DNA of 64,000 nt from Ectobius pallidus. Its lineage: Eukaryota > Arthropoda > Insecta > Blattodea > Ectobiidae. The translations under genes were made by a program, and so were the position numbers. The DNA lies in NCBI GenBank assembly GCA_964059195.1, contig CAXKWD010000003.1, positions 18,396,606 through 18,460,605 on the forward strand, given 5' to 3'. Numbering within the stretch: the stretch's first letter is position 1; each line of letters begins with the position of its first letter. Of the stretch, positions 22,185 through 34,016 are shown piece by piece. The notes under the pieces were generated by a model that had not been told where the DNA came from, searched no databases, and worked only from the letters and a program-made list of their open reading frames with translations.

Positions 22185-22513
22185 CGAGCGAGGTGGCCAA
22201 GATGGTCAAGTCTTGGATGCTCATTCAGGAGGTCCCAGGTTCAAACCCTGTGACTGGCCAATTTGATATGGGTTTTTTCATGGTTTCTCCAGTCCTAAAG
22301 GCAAATGCCGAATTGGATATTGAATCTTCCTCACCATTTCATCCTGTATCATATCCATTTAAATTAATATCAGTTGAAATTTACTCCATAAAAATACACC
22401 AATAATAGAAACAATTGGCAATCAATAGTTTCATGGCCTATCCTACTGTATAGACACAGATCCAAAACTCCTGATATGGTGTCATAGCTAAAAGGAGTAT
22501 AAATACAGCTGAA

Positions 22514-22545
<32 letters not shown>
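22185..22545 (+). repeat. tRNA-derived SINE, family D, with A tail
   Basis: Head GAGCGAGGTGGCCAAGATGG (box A type) and GGTTCAAACCC (box B) with correct spacing, then a body with TTTTTTCATGGTTTCTCCAG and GGCAAATGCCGAATTGG. A run of 26 A lies at 22516-22541. Confidence 0.75.
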
Positions 22546-23129
22546 GGTGTTATTTAAACTATTCTGAAGAGCTTAATGGTAGCAAAATAAAACACCTATC
22601 ATTCTTAAAAGAGATTTGCATATTTTAAATCCTAAATAATTTTTTAAGGATATTTGCTAGAGTAACTGGAAAAACTGAAAATAAATTAAATAAATAATTA
22701 TATTGAGAAAACTAACCGTTCTTTATCAAAGATGTGTTGCTTACAAGATCAACACTTGCTTAAATTGTTGTTTAAATTTCATTTTGGAATCTGGTAAAAC
22801 GTACGAGTAATTCAACTGGGAGTTTTGTGGTTAAGGTTCAAAATTGTGTGTGATGTGAGGCAAAGCTTATTCAGGAGTCACAGTATTGTCTCATGTCTAG
22901 GCCAGCTATAGCATGTCACAATCATGATGGCAAGTGTATTGCATGCAGGGCCGTCGCGTGGGCAGGGCGATCGCCCCGGGCGCTGCAACCAGGGGGGCGC
23001 CATGGCAACGGCAAAAATAAAACATCAAAATTTGAAATAATATGTTAGATGTACATAACGTATTTTTCAAAGTTAAGTATAACTGAATTTTGAATATTAC
23101 GTTGTATGTATTTATTGAACAAATAAATA

Positions 23130-24000
23130 CAGGGTTCCCACAAATGATCTTTCGGGTTTCGAAAATGTGTAACTTGTGTTTAAATAAACTTACAAACATG
23201 TAACTGGTACTGATGGAAAGAGAAACTCAAAAAGTTTTGATTATAGTACCTTACAGATGTTCAATGTGAGCTCCATTGGTAACATGACACACATCAAGCC
23301 TGTAGTCCATATCCGCCCAGGCACGTTGTAACATGCCATGGTCAACTGTTCCAATGGCTGCTGTGATGCGTTCTCTTAGGTCAAGGATGGTCTGTGGAAG
23401 AGGTGGCTTGTACACAAGATCTTTGACATAACCCCACAAAAAGAAGTCAAGGGTGTGAGGTCTGGCGAACGCGGAGGCCAAGGAAGAAGTTCTTCATCGT
23501 CATTACCAACACGGCCAATCCATTGGTTCGGTAGTCTGGTGTTGAGCTCCAATCTGACTTCATTATGAAAATGAGGGGGTGCGCCGTCCTGTTGAAATAT
23601 CACGTTGGGCATTTCCTGTTCCAACTGAGGCAGGAGCCATTGTTGTAGCATATCCAGGTACTCAAATCCTCCAATTGTATTCTCTACAAAGAAGAACGGG
23701 CCGTACACTTTCTGCACACTTAAAGCGCAGAATACGTTTACTTTAGGAGAGTCGCGGACATGCTGCATGTAGGTATTGGGTTTTTCCGATTTCCAGACTC
23801 TAACGTTATGTTTGTTAATTTTCTCGCTTTCGACAATGCGCAATGTTGAATGTCATTATACGTCATTGTTGCCAACTGTGATACTATAATCAAAACTTTT
23901 TGAGTTTCTCTTTCCATTAGTACCAGTTACATGTTTGTAAGTTTATTTAAACACAAGTTACACATTTTCGAAACCCGAAAGATCATTTGTGGGAACCCTG
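23130..24000 (-). mobile_element. Deleted Tc1/mariner element nested in the hAT MITE
   Basis: TA target sites lie at 23128-23129 and 24001-24002. TIRs are about 118 bp and almost identical (23130-23247 and 23883-24000), starting CAGGGTTCCCACAAATGATC. The minus strand encodes the second part of a DDE transposase. Element length 871 bp indicates an internal deletion of the N-terminal half. Confidence 0.9.
23251..23843 (-). pseudogene. Mariner-type transposase, C-terminal part, frameshifted
   Basis: Minus strand 23843 to about 23450 reads NVFCALS, GFEYLDML, FQQDGAPPH (second catalytic Asp in its standard setting) and PRSPDLTPL (third Asp). A frameshift near 23450 moves the reading to DFFLWGYVKDLVYKPP, ending ADMDYRLDVCHVTNGAHIEHL-type sequence at 23251. 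The HTH region and first catalytic Asp are missing. A related remnant is at 61970-62850. Confidence 0.85.
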
Positions 24001-24305
24001 TATTTGACACCAATAACTTTATATTTGCTAAGTTACCCCAAAATAAATATTTGCTCAAAATTGAACAGCTGCATTTGCTGTCAATAATAATAACCTAATA
24101 ATAATGCGTGTTTAACCCCATTATGTTTATATGTATTTGATAGTGTCGCGTCACGTCGCTCGCTGTGTGTTTGTGTTTGAATCCTTACAGATAGGTGGAA
24201 TGTCGGGTGGGTGCACGTGGGATTGAGTTTTTTTTTGGGGGGGGGGGCACCTGAAGAAATCTTGCCCCGGGCGCCAACAAACCACGCGACGGCCCTGATT
24301 GCATG

Positions 24306-24741
24306 TGGGAATATCATGGAAGAGTGAGTACCTTTTAATTTGGTATGAGCTCCTTTTTGTACATTTCATTAAGAAACTTTTTACAGAATGCATAATATTC
24401 ACTACTAAGAGGTTATAAACCAATTAAGTCGTTTTATTACTATCATTATTTTAAATATATTTTTTCATCATATAAACTTGGTACTGAAGAATTTAAAAAT
24501 ATTATTTTTTCTTTGCATTCCTATCTTTGAAAATCTGATTTGAACTATTGTGAAGTCAGGAAAAAATAAATGCCACATACTTAAACCCCATGTCATAAAA
24601 ATGATCACTCCTAAGGTTCTAAAGATTGTTATACAAATACTCCATTAGAGTGAAAATACATTAAAATATTAAAAAATCGTGAGCTAGAGAGTTTTAACTG
24701 CTGTTTTGTGTGGAATAACTCGCTTATATTCTAAAACTAAA
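24306..24741. other. AT-rich intergenic DNA
   Basis: No gene or repeat recognised. Confidence 0.35.
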
Positions 24742-24915
24742 CTAATCTCCGTGGTGCTACATCCCTGGAGGGACTTGGCCTACCATCCGACCGCTGCGTC
24801 ATCTACCACAGGCAGATGGCAGGATTGGGGGACATGTGGTCAGCATGCCAACACCCACTGCCGTTAATGGTGGTTTTCATGACCGGAGTCACTACTTCTC
24901 TATAAAGTCGCTTAT
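24742..24915 (-). repeat. SINE, family A (body only)
   Basis: Inverse of the 38985-39130 segment: CTACATCCCTGGAGGGAC, CTGCGTCATCTACCACAGGC and GGTGGTTTTCATGACCGG. Confidence 0.7.
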
Positions 24916-26219
24916 ATTATACTTGGACCAAAGTGAGTTATTGGAATGATCTGTATAAATGAGAAAATTCTTTGTACATTTATTTCTATCATAATGTTCT
25001 AGAAGAGAATTTGTCCTAGGCAAGAGGCAACACAATGCACTGGTAACTCAAAATCCTAATAATACAATCTTCATCTGAGTTCATTGCATCCTTGCTTCGT
25101 TCTAAGTAAAGTTGTCCCTTGACAGGTCATGAGAGCCCATAGAGTTCCAGCAGATTAAGGCTCCCATTTTCAGCCGGTCCTCTTTAGCCCCAGATATGAT
25201 TTTTCTCTACAATACGCTTTGTTATTTGTTTATATATATTTTCATTACTTATTTCTTTGATAACTATAAGCTTATCAAAAATCACTTATTTTGTTACTCT
25301 ATTCAGCAGAAATGTGTAGTAAAAATTTCATGTTTGTGCCATCAATAGTGTAACAAAAAATAGTGTGGGAGCAATCTTGATTCAGAAGGTATAAAAAAGT
25401 CTGAGAAAAATAGCATCAAAATTTGTAAATTGAATTCTTAACTCTTTAAGGGGACATGCTACTGAGTTTTGGTAATAAATAGTCATTTTTCCCGCTTTTT
25501 AAATTTGGTGCTAAAAAGTACGGTTTCAAGAGGAATACAGTAGTGAAGATTTCATCTAGTTATCTTTATTCAAAGTGTGTTTATTTCACTTTTAAAAGTG
25601 CTGCATGCAGCTGTGGACTTTAAATAAAGAGGCCCACGCACTTCTTGTTTGTGGATTTTTCACTATGTCATATGCTTTCCGAATTTTTAATTTCATAATA
25701 ATAGTAATTCTTGAAAACATTACTCTTAGCACCATACTTGAGCTTCCAAGTTTGCACTCCAGAGGGCAACACAATATACAAAGAGCACGTCGAAGTATGG
25801 TGGTAGAGTTTCAAGATAGTTTTGCTTTCCAACAGTTTATTTTGCGTGTGTATTAAAAGTTTTATATTGATAGTTATTATACTTAATATTATTATTCGTT
25901 GGTGAAGTAATTTAGGTAATAGAAGACTGCAGTTATCAGGAAGGGAACTTATAATAAGGTTAGAAATCCATTTTACACTGTTTTGTGTCAGCATGCACTT
26001 CTTAAACCTTCAAGTGTTTTGCCGCATTTATTATTATTTTTTACATTTCAACTCACTAAGATTTCTCCTAAATAGGTGGACCTAGTCGTTAATCTTTCCA
26101 TATATACAATAGATGCATTCATGTAAACATAATATTTTTACATTAGGTGTGATTTTCTATGTTGAGTAACGAGTTTAAAAAGAAAAAAATTAAATGTAAA
26201 AGCTTAGGGGAAAAAACAA
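24916..26219. other. Intergenic DNA
   Basis: A possible fragment of family F SINE lies at 25100-25195. Otherwise AT-rich without recognisable genes; overlapping small frames at 25592-25994 have no domain. Confidence 0.35.
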
Positions 26220-26339
26220 TTTTAGGTCGTGCACTAGGCTCCTTCCACCAACTCTCTAATGGGACCCGCCTGGGATGGAGGGGTTTAGGGTTTCAAGTGT
26301 CTCCTCCTAGATGGCGTTGCTAGTAAAGCAAAAGGTGGA

Positions 26340-26545
26340 ACTGAGAAAAAATTATTTTTCCTTTGTTATCTTTTTCTCTTTCCCTCACTCTTCCTCCCTT
26401 TCTCACACTTTCTCCTCGCTCTACTACCTATTTCGGACCTATTCCTAACAGTAAATTTTGGATCGACCGGGATTCAAACTCATGACCACTAGCACCGTAA
26501 CCAGCAACCTTAACCACTATACCACGAGTGATTGCTAAGTGGTGA
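26340..26545 (-). repeat. SINE, family C
   Basis: The minus strand begins CACTCGTGGTATAGTGGTTA, has GTTTGAATCCCGGTCGATCC, then the purine-rich tail shared with 14940-15040. Confidence 0.7.
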
Positions 26546-26644
26546 AGGGAAAATTCATGTATTTAAGTTTAGAGAGCATTATAGTACATGAGAAATAACC
26601 GTTTTGGTGCAAGGATCATTTTCGGAATATTTTTATTTTATTTT

Positions 26645-26930
26645 GTGTACTTTTGATATGGTCCGCCGCCGGGGGTGTGTCGGTAGCACGCCTACCTTCC
26701 ATTCTGGTGACCATTAAGCTACTGGTAGCTTAATGACCAGTAGCTTAATGGGTTTGATTCCCGGCCGGGTTGGGGATTTTTCAGTAGTGAAAATTTTTTT
26801 TTCCCCCAGGTTCAGGACTGGGTGTGTGTGTGTCCTTAGGTTTAAGTAGGTAACAAATCCGCTGTGAATATCCCCTTACGAGATCACCAGGGGTCACTCG
26901 TGAACCTGAGGAATACCTTTTTTACTTTTG
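26645..26930 (+). repeat. tRNA-derived SINE, family E
   Basis: GTGTGTCGGTAGCACGCC (box A type) and GGTTTGATTCCCGGCC (box B type), then a body with TTTTTTTTCCCCCAGGTTCA and GTGTGTGTGTCC. Between the boxes an extra inverted repeat (CATTAAGCTACTGG / CCAGTAGCTTAATG) lengthens the head. Confidence 0.65.
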
Positions 26931-27474
26931 ATATGGTGCAAGGGTCATTTTCGTAACACTGCGATTTTGTATATTTTATGTGTATATGATGAAGGGTACA
27001 ATAGTGAGGTGTGCGGGCAAGGCTTGAAAGCAAAGGGAAGCAGCCGGCGGGCGAGAGCGGGCAGAGCTTGGCTGGTGCATGACCTAAACTTGTCTTTTGC
27101 CTAAACTTATAAGCACTTTATTATCTTTATGTCTGACAAAGAAAAATTAATACTAAAAAAAAAAATCATAAAATCAAGAACAGTATAGCACTCTATGAAA
27201 TGTGATATTTTTGTTTTGAAAGCATAGAAAGCTGCCACATTTTATGTTATATTATTATTTAGAACATGTATTTAACATTTATAAGCACCTTATATTTGTA
27301 CGAAGATTCTAAATCTAAGTAAAATCATGAAGAAGTGGGTAAAAAATTAACCTTAAATGGCGCTATTAACTTCTGTTGAACCATGAGCTCTGTGTACTGG
27401 ACAATGTTCTATTGTCGAGACGGGAATGGACAATCGGAGATAATTCAATGCTGGAAACTTATCTGTAAAAACCG

Positions 27475-27726
27475 GTGGTCTCAGTGGCTCAGTCATTACC
27501 GAGGCTAAGGTATCTACCGGGTACAAACCTTCACATCATCTCTAGATTCCTGTATTTATCTTTTTTCTTTGCTCCCACCTCTCACCAGCAGCTGTGCTCC
27601 TGGATCCCCTCCTAGTTTCCCCTTTCACCGGGAACTTCGAGTACGGTAACTTTGTATGAGCCTGTTTTTCTATGTTTGAGGCTTTGTCCCCAAACCCCAC
27701 TCCCTTCACCATGAGCTTTGTGTATG
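27475..27726 (+). repeat. tRNA-derived SINE, family H
   Basis: GGTCTCAGTGGCTCAGTC and GGGTACAAACC stand at tRNA-like spacing, followed by a C-rich body ending at the hAT target site GTAATTAT. Confidence 0.5.
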
Positions 27727-27734
27727 GTAATTAT

Positions 27735-28297
27735 CAGGGCCCAGATTCTGATGATCTAAAATTGTTTCAAAAATGACCTATAAAATGACCCTAAATTTTA
27801 ATTTGACCCTAAAATTTAATTGACTTAATAATTGCAAAGAATGACCTAAAAACTGATATTTTATTTATGAAAATTATTATTGTGCACACAAAGATATAGA
27901 CTAATTTGTACACAATTCTAAAAACTGTAAATGTAGAAAGGATATTGTAGGTCTAAAAACTTTGTTCTTGATTGAAACATTTAAGAAGAAAAATATGAAA
28001 ATTGTTTTTAAAGTAGATTCTACAAAAAAATGTTGCATTATAGTAACCTAGTGATTTATTTAAATTAAATGCATAAAAATTACAAAATAAGGAAGCAAAT
28101 GACACGAAAATGACAAAATAATGACGTAAAATTGAAATAAATACCCTAAAAATATAAAATTGCATAAAATGACAAAAAATGACCTAATAAAAATGCATTT
28201 CTATAATCTAGAGGTCATGATTAGGATTTATCTACAAGCTGGCAATGTCTAGGCAGCATCAATAAAAAGATGACATGTCATTAGAATCCGGGCCCTG
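27735..28297 (-). mobile_element. hAT-type MITE, family H1, with 8-bp target duplication
   Basis: Starts CAGGGCCCAGATTCTGATGA and ends TTAGAATCCGGGCCCTG. Exact GTAATTAT repeats flank it (27727-27734, 28298-28305). Same family as 42778-43543 in opposite orientation. The interior has many ATGACC/ATGACA words and no coding region. Confidence 0.9.
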
Positions 28298-28305
28298 GTA
28301 ATTAT

Positions 28306-28893
28306 TATATACAGTAACAGAGGAATCTAACCACAACTCTTTGGAGAGCATGAATGTGTAACTATTGGGTGCACTTTGCGGGAAGGGTCAATGAGATGCA
28401 AGATCATCGGCAGCTAACGGGAGTGTTGGTGACCAACCTATGGGTTGCATAACCGCTCTGAACACCTCGCGTGGAAATCCAGTGGAGTGCTATACTAAAC
28501 CCAAGAAAAATTACATTTATGTGCAAATTTTTTAAAATGAAAATTTCAAAGTAAGTTAATTGTGAACATGTATTTTAACCTCATATAACAATTTCATGAA
28601 GATACATTGAAAACTTGGGAAATAAAAACTCAGTAGCATATCACCGTAACACATTTAAAACTGCCCATACTCTTGGCTTTTCTTGTCTTCCTGTTGTTTC
28701 TTCTCTCCTTTCTTGCAGATTTTCCATTTGCTCCAGCATTCTGTCTGGCTTCTTGATGCATATATTGTCTTATTCTTCAAGTTGCAATGTAGTATTGTAA
28801 CCTGGGTTTAAGTGACATCACTTTGGAAATCATTAAAACTGAAGCATTAAATATTATAATCTACATTTCATTTTTCAATGTTATACTTATCGC
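28306..28893. other. Intergenic DNA
   Basis: No gene or repeat recognised. Confidence 0.35.
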
Positions 28894-29595
28894 TAGGGCC
28901 CGGATTTTTAGGTTTTTGTAAAAGGTATTTTATTTTCATGGAACTGCCCTTTTTAGGTTTTAAACAAATGATTTTAGCTGTCTTAATAAAACACTAATAT
29001 TAACACCGAAATTTGTTTTATAATTTTGACATTGTTATTCTAGATTTTTTTAGAAAATAAACAAGTAACTATTCCTTATATTGGCACTCGAAAAATAGCA
29101 TAAACAATTAATATATTTACCCTTTAATGATACAATAAATTCTTTCTTTTTATAGTATTTTAATGAAAAGTGTAATCCAATGAACAATAAGAAGATGACA
29201 ATAATTAAAAAATAATAATGTGTTCATGAAAAATGTCAACTTCATTTGAACTGCATATGCATGTTAGTAAAAGTATTTTAAATTTAAATTTCAAAATCCG
29301 AAATTCACATATTAAATTCCTTTGCATTAATTAGAAAATCTATTTTAAAATCTGTTTTTCTGCAAAAGTTTCTTTAGCCCCCTAGTTTTTCAGCAAAAGT
29401 CCTCTTTAGCCCCTAGTTTTTCAGCAAAAGTTCCTCCTTAGCCCCTTTTAGGCCCTTCAGTCTGATTTAGTCCTTTTTAGGTTCTATAAGATTCATATAT
29501 TCGGAAGCAAGGGGCTTGAAATGGAAAGAAAGTTAAAATGTTCTAATTAGGAAGCTGGAAAAAGAAAAAGTTAAAACCTTCAAATCTGAGCCCTA
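28894..29595. mobile_element. hAT-type MITE related to family H1
   Basis: Ends TAGGGCCCGGATTTTTAGG and inverse TAGGGCTCAGATTTGAAGG. Flanks CTTATCGC and TTTATCAC agree at six of eight bases. Near the right end is a three-fold repeat of TTTTTCAGCAAAAGT-CTTTAGCCCC (29355-29445). Confidence 0.7.
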
Positions 29596-29730
29596 TTTAT
29601 CACATAGGCCTATCATAGATGCAGAAAGAAAAAAAAACCAATGTTTTGTTTCTGAACTCTATTTTATCTTCGCTTGCTCCCCTTATAGGTCAGAGAGATC
29701 TTGTTTTAAGGAGGGATTCAGTTGACTCTG

Positions 29731-30145
29731 TTATTCCATGACAGCACCTGTTACCATGACTAACAGCGCTGCTACTGCTGCCCCCATCACCATCACTGTC
29801 ATTGACATCACTATCAGCATATTGCTGTCTTCTCTATTGTCATTACCATTGTTCTCTTCTTGTTCTTCTAGTTCGTCACTATCACTGTCTTTTTCTTCCT
29901 CCTCTTCTTCAAAGCTAGAATCATCACTGTCTTTTTCCTTAACTTCTTCATCTTCTGCTTCATCTTCCTCTTCATATGGATCAGTTTCTGAGTCTTCATC
30001 AACTTCTAAGTCGACGTTGAGTAACTCTTCTTCTAGTAGGACCTCCACTTCTTCTTCTACAACTACCACTTCAATATTGTCATCATCATCACTTGAGTCA
30101 TTCTGGTAGTTGGTTTTGTGCAGAAACAAGTCCAGATTGCCTGTT
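29731..30145 (-). CDS. Acidic, low-complexity candidate exon
   Basis: The minus strand reads about 135 residues open from a possible acceptor (TTCTTGTGTAACAG, just upstream of 30145): NLDLFLHKTNYQND, then a long D/E/S-rich stretch, then a hydrophobic run of M, V, A and L before the stop. I do not recognise it. It could be an exon, a transposon N-terminus or a trinucleotide-rich spacer; the opposite strand is open too (Ser-rich) because of codon periodicity. No neighbouring exon was found. Confidence 0.25.
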
Positions 30146-30295
30146 ACACAAGAAAACATGTCATTCGTTAGAGATAACTAGTTTTTGTGAGTGTCAGATC
30201 AACGAATTGTGGTTATTACTAATAATAAGTGAAAATTTTTCTTTTGAAGCTCTTCTAGGCCGAAAAATTGTGGTCTTACATTTGTGAAAAAAGAG

Positions 30296-30780
30296 CATGG
30301 AATGCCACGCGACAGAAGTAAAACTTTGTTTTATTTTTTTATTTTTTCAATTTTTGATTATTGGATTTTTTCAATTTTTGATTATTGGATTTTTTCAATT
30401 TTGCATTGTTGGACTTTTTAATATTGGGTTTTTGGACTTTTTAACTTTGGGTTTTGGACTTTTTAATTTTGGATCTTTGAATTTTTAATTTTGGATTTTT
30501 TAATTTTGGATCTTTGAATTTTTTATTTTTGGATTTTTCAAATTTTGATTCTTTATTTTTTTTATTTTTTTTGGGATCTTTTAATTTTGTATTTTAGTTT
30601 TTTTTAATTTTGGATTTTTAGATTTTTTCAATTTTGGTATTTTTGATTTTTAATTTTTAATTTTTTTATTTTTAAATTTTGGAATTTATTATTTATTAAC
30701 TTTTGGATGTTTTAATTTTTAATTTTGTTTTTTTAAATTTTGGAAATTTGTATTTTTTAATTTTGGATTTGCGCGGTAAT
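30296..30780 (+). repeat. T-rich degenerate tandem repeat
   Basis: About 480 bp built from variants of TTTTTAATTTTGGA at a period near 14-20 bases, with strong strand asymmetry (almost no C). The first part keeps an open frame by chance (GFFQFLIIGFFQF). Confidence 0.75.
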
Positions 30781-31424
30781 GAACGTCCGGGTTCCATAAA
30801 ATAGATAATACGGTACACCTTTAGATTGCTTAGGAATTGTCTATTGCCATTGAGGAAGTAAGGTCTGAAAAATTTCCTTTGATTACTCCTAATCATTGAG
30901 TTGATTGTTTTCTGTGCAGTCCGCACCGAAACAAGACGTTTTTAGTGTGATTGTGACTGATTTCGTGACGGTTTTAGTGTGACTGATTTTCCCGATTAAC
31001 CCTCTACCGCCACTAAAGAAGTTTTACTTCAAAAACACAAAGTTTCGTGATTTCAACATTCATTTGTCCAGACTTGCAGTATTTCCGTAACATCTATTTC
31101 CATTACATGCGGTTTTAGCCAGTGACTGATTTTAAAGATATGACACATCCAAAAAAATTGTGTAGACCCCGTTTGCTGAAGATGGCCTCCCATGTGGTTG
31201 AAAGCGCTCCACCAAAGTAATACTTTATGAAACTAGTAAAAGTCATAAATTTTAACAAAAATTAATTGGTCTCATATAGATCGCTATAAAATGGACATTA
31301 AAATAATTATACAACTGTGCTGAGATTACAAATGTTTCACGTAATTAAATTAATTCTGCGTTTGTTCTCTTGTATTTTCAAGACAGTAGGCCTATATCTT
31401 AAATGTTGTGAGCTATATATACAT
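30781..31424. other. Intergenic DNA
   Basis: No gene or repeat recognised. Confidence 0.35.
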
Positions 31425-31590
31425 GCCCGGTCATGGAAACCACCATTAACGTCGGTGGGTGTCTGTATGCTGACCACATGCCCCCAATCCTGCTGTCTGC
31501 CTATAGTAGATGATGCAGCGGTCGGGTGGTACGCCTTGTCCCTTTCTGGGATGTTAGCGCCACGGGTTTAGTTAGTTAGTTAGTAAGTTA
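31425..31590 (+). repeat. SINE, family A (body) with GTTA tail
   Basis: GGTCATGGAAACCACCATTA through GATGATGCAGCGGTCGGG match the 38985-39130 copy. It ends in a (GTTA)n run at 31569-31595. Confidence 0.75.
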
Positions 31591-31649
31591 GTTAGTATAT
31601 ATGCATGCAGTTGTGTAAACAGATACAGAAGTGAGAGAACGTAAACTCC

Positions 31650-31889
31650 AATTACATGCAAATGTGTTCATATTGGTGCCTGCTTAATAAACTCTGCAAT
31701 TACGTGCAAATGTGTTCATATTGGTACTTGCTTAATAATCTCTGCAATTACGTGAAAATGTGTTCATATTGGTACCTGCTTAATAAACTCTGCAATTACG
31801 TGCAAATGTGTTCATATTGGTACCTGCTCAATAAACTCTGCAATTACGTGCAAATGTGTTCATATTGGTACCTGCTTAATAAACTAGTC
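31650..31889 (+). repeat. 48-bp minisatellite, five units
   Basis: Five copies of a 48-base unit containing GCAAATGTGTTCATATTGGT. As 48 is a multiple of three, one frame stays open (MQMCSYWYLLNKLCNY repeated), but this follows from the period and is not evidence for a protein. Confidence 0.9.
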
Positions 31890-34016
31890 TCTTCTAGTTA
31901 TTCAAATTCCGCGCAGTAACTTGCAACTTTCCCATAAACAGTTATTTTTGTGCTAACTTTAATCGAAACTCGGTTCACTTTCCACAGTTCTGGAATGGGA
32001 AATTGTGTACAATATAGTATTAGAGGAGGAGGGAGCTCACAATACGACCACCCCTTCTATAAAAAGTTATATAACTTTTATATGGCCCATCTCTCATTCC
32101 GTTCCCATTGCTAAGAATCCTAGAAATCATGCAATGGAAACCTATTTCACGAAACAGTGTGCGAGTCCAGGATTCATTGCGAGTGTTATCAATGTCTATT
32201 AATCGTTTTTAAACAGTTTTAAAGCAGTTTAAAACAATGGTTTTTGATTACACCAGTTTCCATGCTTAACTTTCTAGCCAATCTCGTGAGTGCTGGAAGT
32301 TCAAGTTAATTGAAAATTAAGACTTTACTAGGTCAAGATTTTAATGGATTCTCCGGTGATTGCTAGTAACGGAAAGCTTTGTTCGGAAATTGTTTGCGGA
32401 AATGAATTACAGTAACATAATTTCGTCTGTGTTGGAAAAAACTCGTGGTTTAGTGCAGAATCTTATTAACAGCATGTTTATCTATTTATTTTTATTTTAT
32501 TTTACAAATGTCCCAATGATCTCACGCTCGTTAACAGGGACAGTTAAATTACACATTTGAACATAAATTATGAAAGCTCAAGGAGACAATATAAAACATT
32601 TAAATTATTAAATACAATATAAAACACATACAGGAACTATAGACATTTATACCTACTAATTTTATATAAGTGAAAAGGGACACAAGAAGTTAACATAAAT
32701 ATTATAGCAAATAGATCCCTAGGAGTTATTTGCAAATTGGTATATTAAGTAAGATTGGGCATCTCTTTTGAATTTAGTCATAGAGTTACATTGGGGTATA
32801 TGACACGTTAGTGTATAAAAATCTTTAACAGAAGACAAAATTATACTATTTAGTCCATATCTACTAGAGTTACTGTGCTCGAATATTTTGTCAGAATTTC
32901 TTGTTATTATAATTATGCACTTCATTTATATGAACTAAGTGTTCTTTTTCCACTTTATAGATAAATAGTGATGCAGAAAGCTTGATTTGCATTCTAAGAG
33001 GCAGAATGTTAGTTTCTAAAAATAATTATTTTCTTTTCTTTTAATTCTTAAATGAATAATAGCCTACAGGAAATAACATTTTTTCTTACACTTGTAATAA
33101 GATACGGAAAAAAATAATGCATGAAGTAAGAAACCGCCTATAGACCCTTATAAAAAACTAGACAAGGAAATAGTATTTGGAAACGAGATCTATGTGTATC
33201 AAATAGTGCAATAGTATATTGTGAAACCAAATTAAACTGTATTTATTAATTATGTTATATAAAAGTGCCCCCTTAAACATTTATACAAACAATTGGGGGT
33301 TTTATACAATATATATTGTGTTCAGACTGTCAGTACAATAAAAGATTAAAATAAAAAGTACACATATACCAGTCACATCAAAAAGCATATACAAATTTGA
33401 TTGTAATATTTCCTCTTAGGTGAAGTTAGTATAGGTATTGAAACCTCCACCTGGAGGCCCTATATAGGTTTAGAGCATATATATAAACATTTTTTTTCTT
33501 AATTTTTAAAAAAGAATAGCTAAAGGAGCTAAATTTCTTGGTAATAAACATATAATAAATCTTCAAAGACGAAAGTTTTACAAAACGAAATTATATCACA
33601 AAGCTAGTATAATTTATTTTAAAATTATTATAAATACCTTCGTGAGCATTAATCGTGTTTTTAAAGTTTTTTATTATTATAGAGAATCTTCTTTTAATTT
33701 ACACGAATTTGCAGTTCCCTTGATAAGACATCTGTGTCTTGTTATGTTGAGAATTCTGTCAACTGAGGAGGAAATAGTTGTTCCTAACGAAGTGAAATAT
33801 TTGTTTGGTTTGTGAACTTTACAGGGGTTAATGATTTATGGCCATTCTGAAGTAGACTTCTCTTGTGTTGTCAAATTAATCACTACACCCCTATCCACCC
33901 ACTTTCATTTCAAAGAGCTGTATCACGCACGAGTTCCGTAGGCTATATTGCAACAGCCCACACTCACGCAAAAGAGTACTGCATATAGTCCATAGGTTTC
34001 TATTCAAGGGGGGGAC
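31890..34016. other. AT-rich intergenic DNA
   Basis: About 2.1 kb with no recognisable gene. Small frames (32005-32202, 32360-32560, 32719-32925) lack domains. Confidence 0.35.

Larger units (their letters stand above)
22946..24297. mobile_element. hAT MITE with 8-bp target duplication, split by a mariner element
   Basis: Starts CAGGGCCGTCGCGTGG and ends with its inverse CCACGCGACGGCCCTG. Exact 8-bp direct repeats ATTGCATG flank it (22938-22945 and 24298-24305), as expected for hAT insertion. Next to the ends are CGCCCCGGGCGC-like blocks and a G run (24235-24247). The interior is interrupted by the TA-flanked element at 23130-24000. No hAT transposase remains. Confidence 0.9.
26221..27088. 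mobile_element. TIR element carrying two SINEs
   Basis: Ends TTTAGGTCGTGCAC and inverse TTTAGGTCATGCAC. It shares subterminal blocks with a short relative at 40702-40888: CTAGGCTCC, CCCGCCTGGGA, GGGTTT and GAGCTTGGCTGG. Inside are a family C SINE (minus, about 26340-26545) and a family E SINE (plus, 26645-26930). No transposase seen. Confidence 0.65.

Noticed and set aside
29738..30109. Ser-rich plus-strand frame
   Set aside because: It is the complement of the acidic D/E/S repeat; both strands are open because of trinucleotide runs.
31650..31889. CRISPR-like direct repeats
   Set aside because: Units are contiguous without unique spacers and the DNA is eukaryotic.
31656..31919. Open frame with a repeated 16-residue unit
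   Set aside because: It is the translation of a 48-bp minisatellite; a period divisible by three keeps any stop-free frame open.
32719..32925. Possible LINE tail on the minus strand
   Set aside because: Composition alone is suggestive; no RT motif or tail repeat could be read.
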